NCBI RefSeq assembly: GCF_014207705.1
Contig: NZ_JACHIU010000001.1
Coordinates: 4,890,501-4,954,500, forward strand
Source of the DNA: Sphaerisporangium rubeum
GTDB lineage: Bacteria > Actinomycetota > Actinomycetes > Streptosporangiales > Streptosporangiaceae
Length of the DNA: 64,000 nucleotides
Reading direction: 5' to 3'
Shown: positions 63,404 to 64,000 of the stretch, one piece after another
How positions within the stretch are numbered: the stretch's first letter is position 1
Layout: each line of letters opens with the position of its first letter
The notes under the pieces: model-generated
Databases searched by the model: none
Told to the model about the DNA's origin: nothing
What the model saw: only the letters and a program-made list of their open reading frames with translations
Position numbers and translations under genes: made by a program

Positions 63404-64000
63404 ATGGACCGGTCACCGTCCCGTGCACGTGACCCTCGGCTCGTCGGTGACACGGCGCGACTGGTGGAGTTCCTGCGTGACCTCGCGGCAGGCCGGCGGG
63501 CTCCCATCCGGGACCTTCGCGAGCACAACGAGGTGTTGTGGCTGGCCGAGTTGCCGGAGAACGTCCAAGCCAGCCGGACAGCCGGCCTCGGTGAAGTGGT
63601 GTTCTCCGTCGAGCATGAGCCGAGTGTGCTTCCGCCTGCCGCGCCTGGGGTGCTGAACGGGTGGCTGCGGCGCGGGGAGGTCGCCGACCCGGAGGTGGAC
63701 GCGCCGACGCTCGGGGAGCAGGGGCCGGGGAAGGTCACGGAGACCGGTGCGGACGGCGAGCCCAGAGTCCGGCCGGAGCGTCAGGACGAGCGGCCCGATG
63801 TGGTCGCGGCGTACGCTCAGTGGCTGCCTGGTTGGCGCAAGTGGGCCGGTGAGGAGCGTCAGCGAAGGCACCGGCAGTCCTGGCACCGGAACCTGTACTC
63901 CGTTCACACCCAGCTCGGCCGGCTTGAGGACGAGCTGGAGTTGGTGCTCGCGGTCGGCCTGTTGTCGTGGATCGCTCCAAACGACACCCGTGTGCGGGAC
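63404..64000 (+). CDS. N-terminal part of a large protein, probably an AAA helicase/nuclease (truncated by window end)
   Basis: The frame from ATG 63404 (GGAGGA nine bases upstream) stays open for 199 codons to the last base. The sequence begins with an Asp/Arg-rich stretch, then LVEFLRDLAAGRRAPIRDLR, LGEVVFSVEHEP, PDVVAAYAQWLPGWRKWAGE and LGRLEDELELVLAVGLLSWI. The last part resembles the N-terminus of very large actinobacterial AAA (Upf1/Dna2-like) helicases, by pattern recall only. No catalytic motif is in the visible part. Divergence from the zinc-ribbon operon suggests a shared three-gene system. Confidence 0.6.
   Translation, partial: MDRSPSRARDPRLVGDTARLVEFLRDLAAGRRAPIRDLREHNEVLWLAELPENVQASRTAGLGEVVFSVEHEPSVLPPAAPGVLNGWLRRGEVADPEVDAPTLGEQGPGKVTETGADGEPRVRPERQDERPDVVAAYAQWLPGWRKWAGEERQRRHRQSWHRNLYSVHTQLGRLEDELELVLAVGLLSWIAPNDTRVRD

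Overview
This is a high-GC window with GTG and TTG starts, ATGA/GTGA stop-start overlaps, very large LuxR (LAL) regulators, DUF397 and DUF6461 proteins and secreted LamG/DNRLRE proteins. That points to a filamentous actinomycete, most likely Streptosporangiaceae or a relative (inferred from gene content; no rRNA is present). I see no tRNA, rRNA, integrase, transposase, CRISPR array or plasmid origin.

Layout. 0-3.1 kb: the tail of a short-chain dehydrogenase, a membrane-anchored alpha/beta hydrolase translationally coupled to a TetR regulator with two operator-like palindromes at the hydrolase start, then a GntR remnant fused to a scar of an ATP-binding protein gene, and an orphan DUF397 gene. 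3.2-6.1 kb: a TPR protein and an arsenic cluster (arsR-aquaporin-arsC, divergent from an ArsI/CadI-type lyase). 6.2-18.8 kb: a GAF/LuxR regulator, a DUF6461 protein, a 2580-residue secreted modular protein ending in a NucA/NucB-type nuclease, a FAD-linked oxidase, a frameshifted macro-domain gene and an MBL hydrolase. 19-23.9 kb: a stand-alone second-type rpoB with its own promoter and terminator, then a DnaQ-TerB-BRCT protein.

23.9-49.3 kb is a defence island, all on the minus strand. In transcription order the core is SNF2/DUF3883 helicase, DUF1156 DNA methylase, DUF499 ATPase with a Swt1-HEPN-like N-terminus, then a hairpin, then DUF262/HNH (GmrSD-like), a ~1108-residue protein I do not recognise, and a DUF1998 zinc-rich helicase. 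A basic-linker protein and a phosphorothioate-reader (SBD-HNH) restriction enzyme follow. Upstream sit a Ser/Thr kinase-TPR and a DUF2075 nuclease-helicase. The methylase gene alone has much lower GC than its neighbours. The first three genes look like the helicase-methylase-ATPase (Hma-like) trio; joining it to the DUF262-unknown-DUF1998 module is the best candidate here for an undescribed composite system.

49.6-58.9 kb: an XRE-TPR regulator, then a symmetric block hydrolase-LAL-LAL-hydrolase. Each LAL gene is followed by a second degenerate copy of its own 3' end, a recombination scar. 59-64 kb: a DUF3800-like protein, a candidate minus-strand small RNA, an anti-sigma-type ATPase, and a zinc-ribbon/coiled-coil gene pair divergent from a large gene that runs off the window end.
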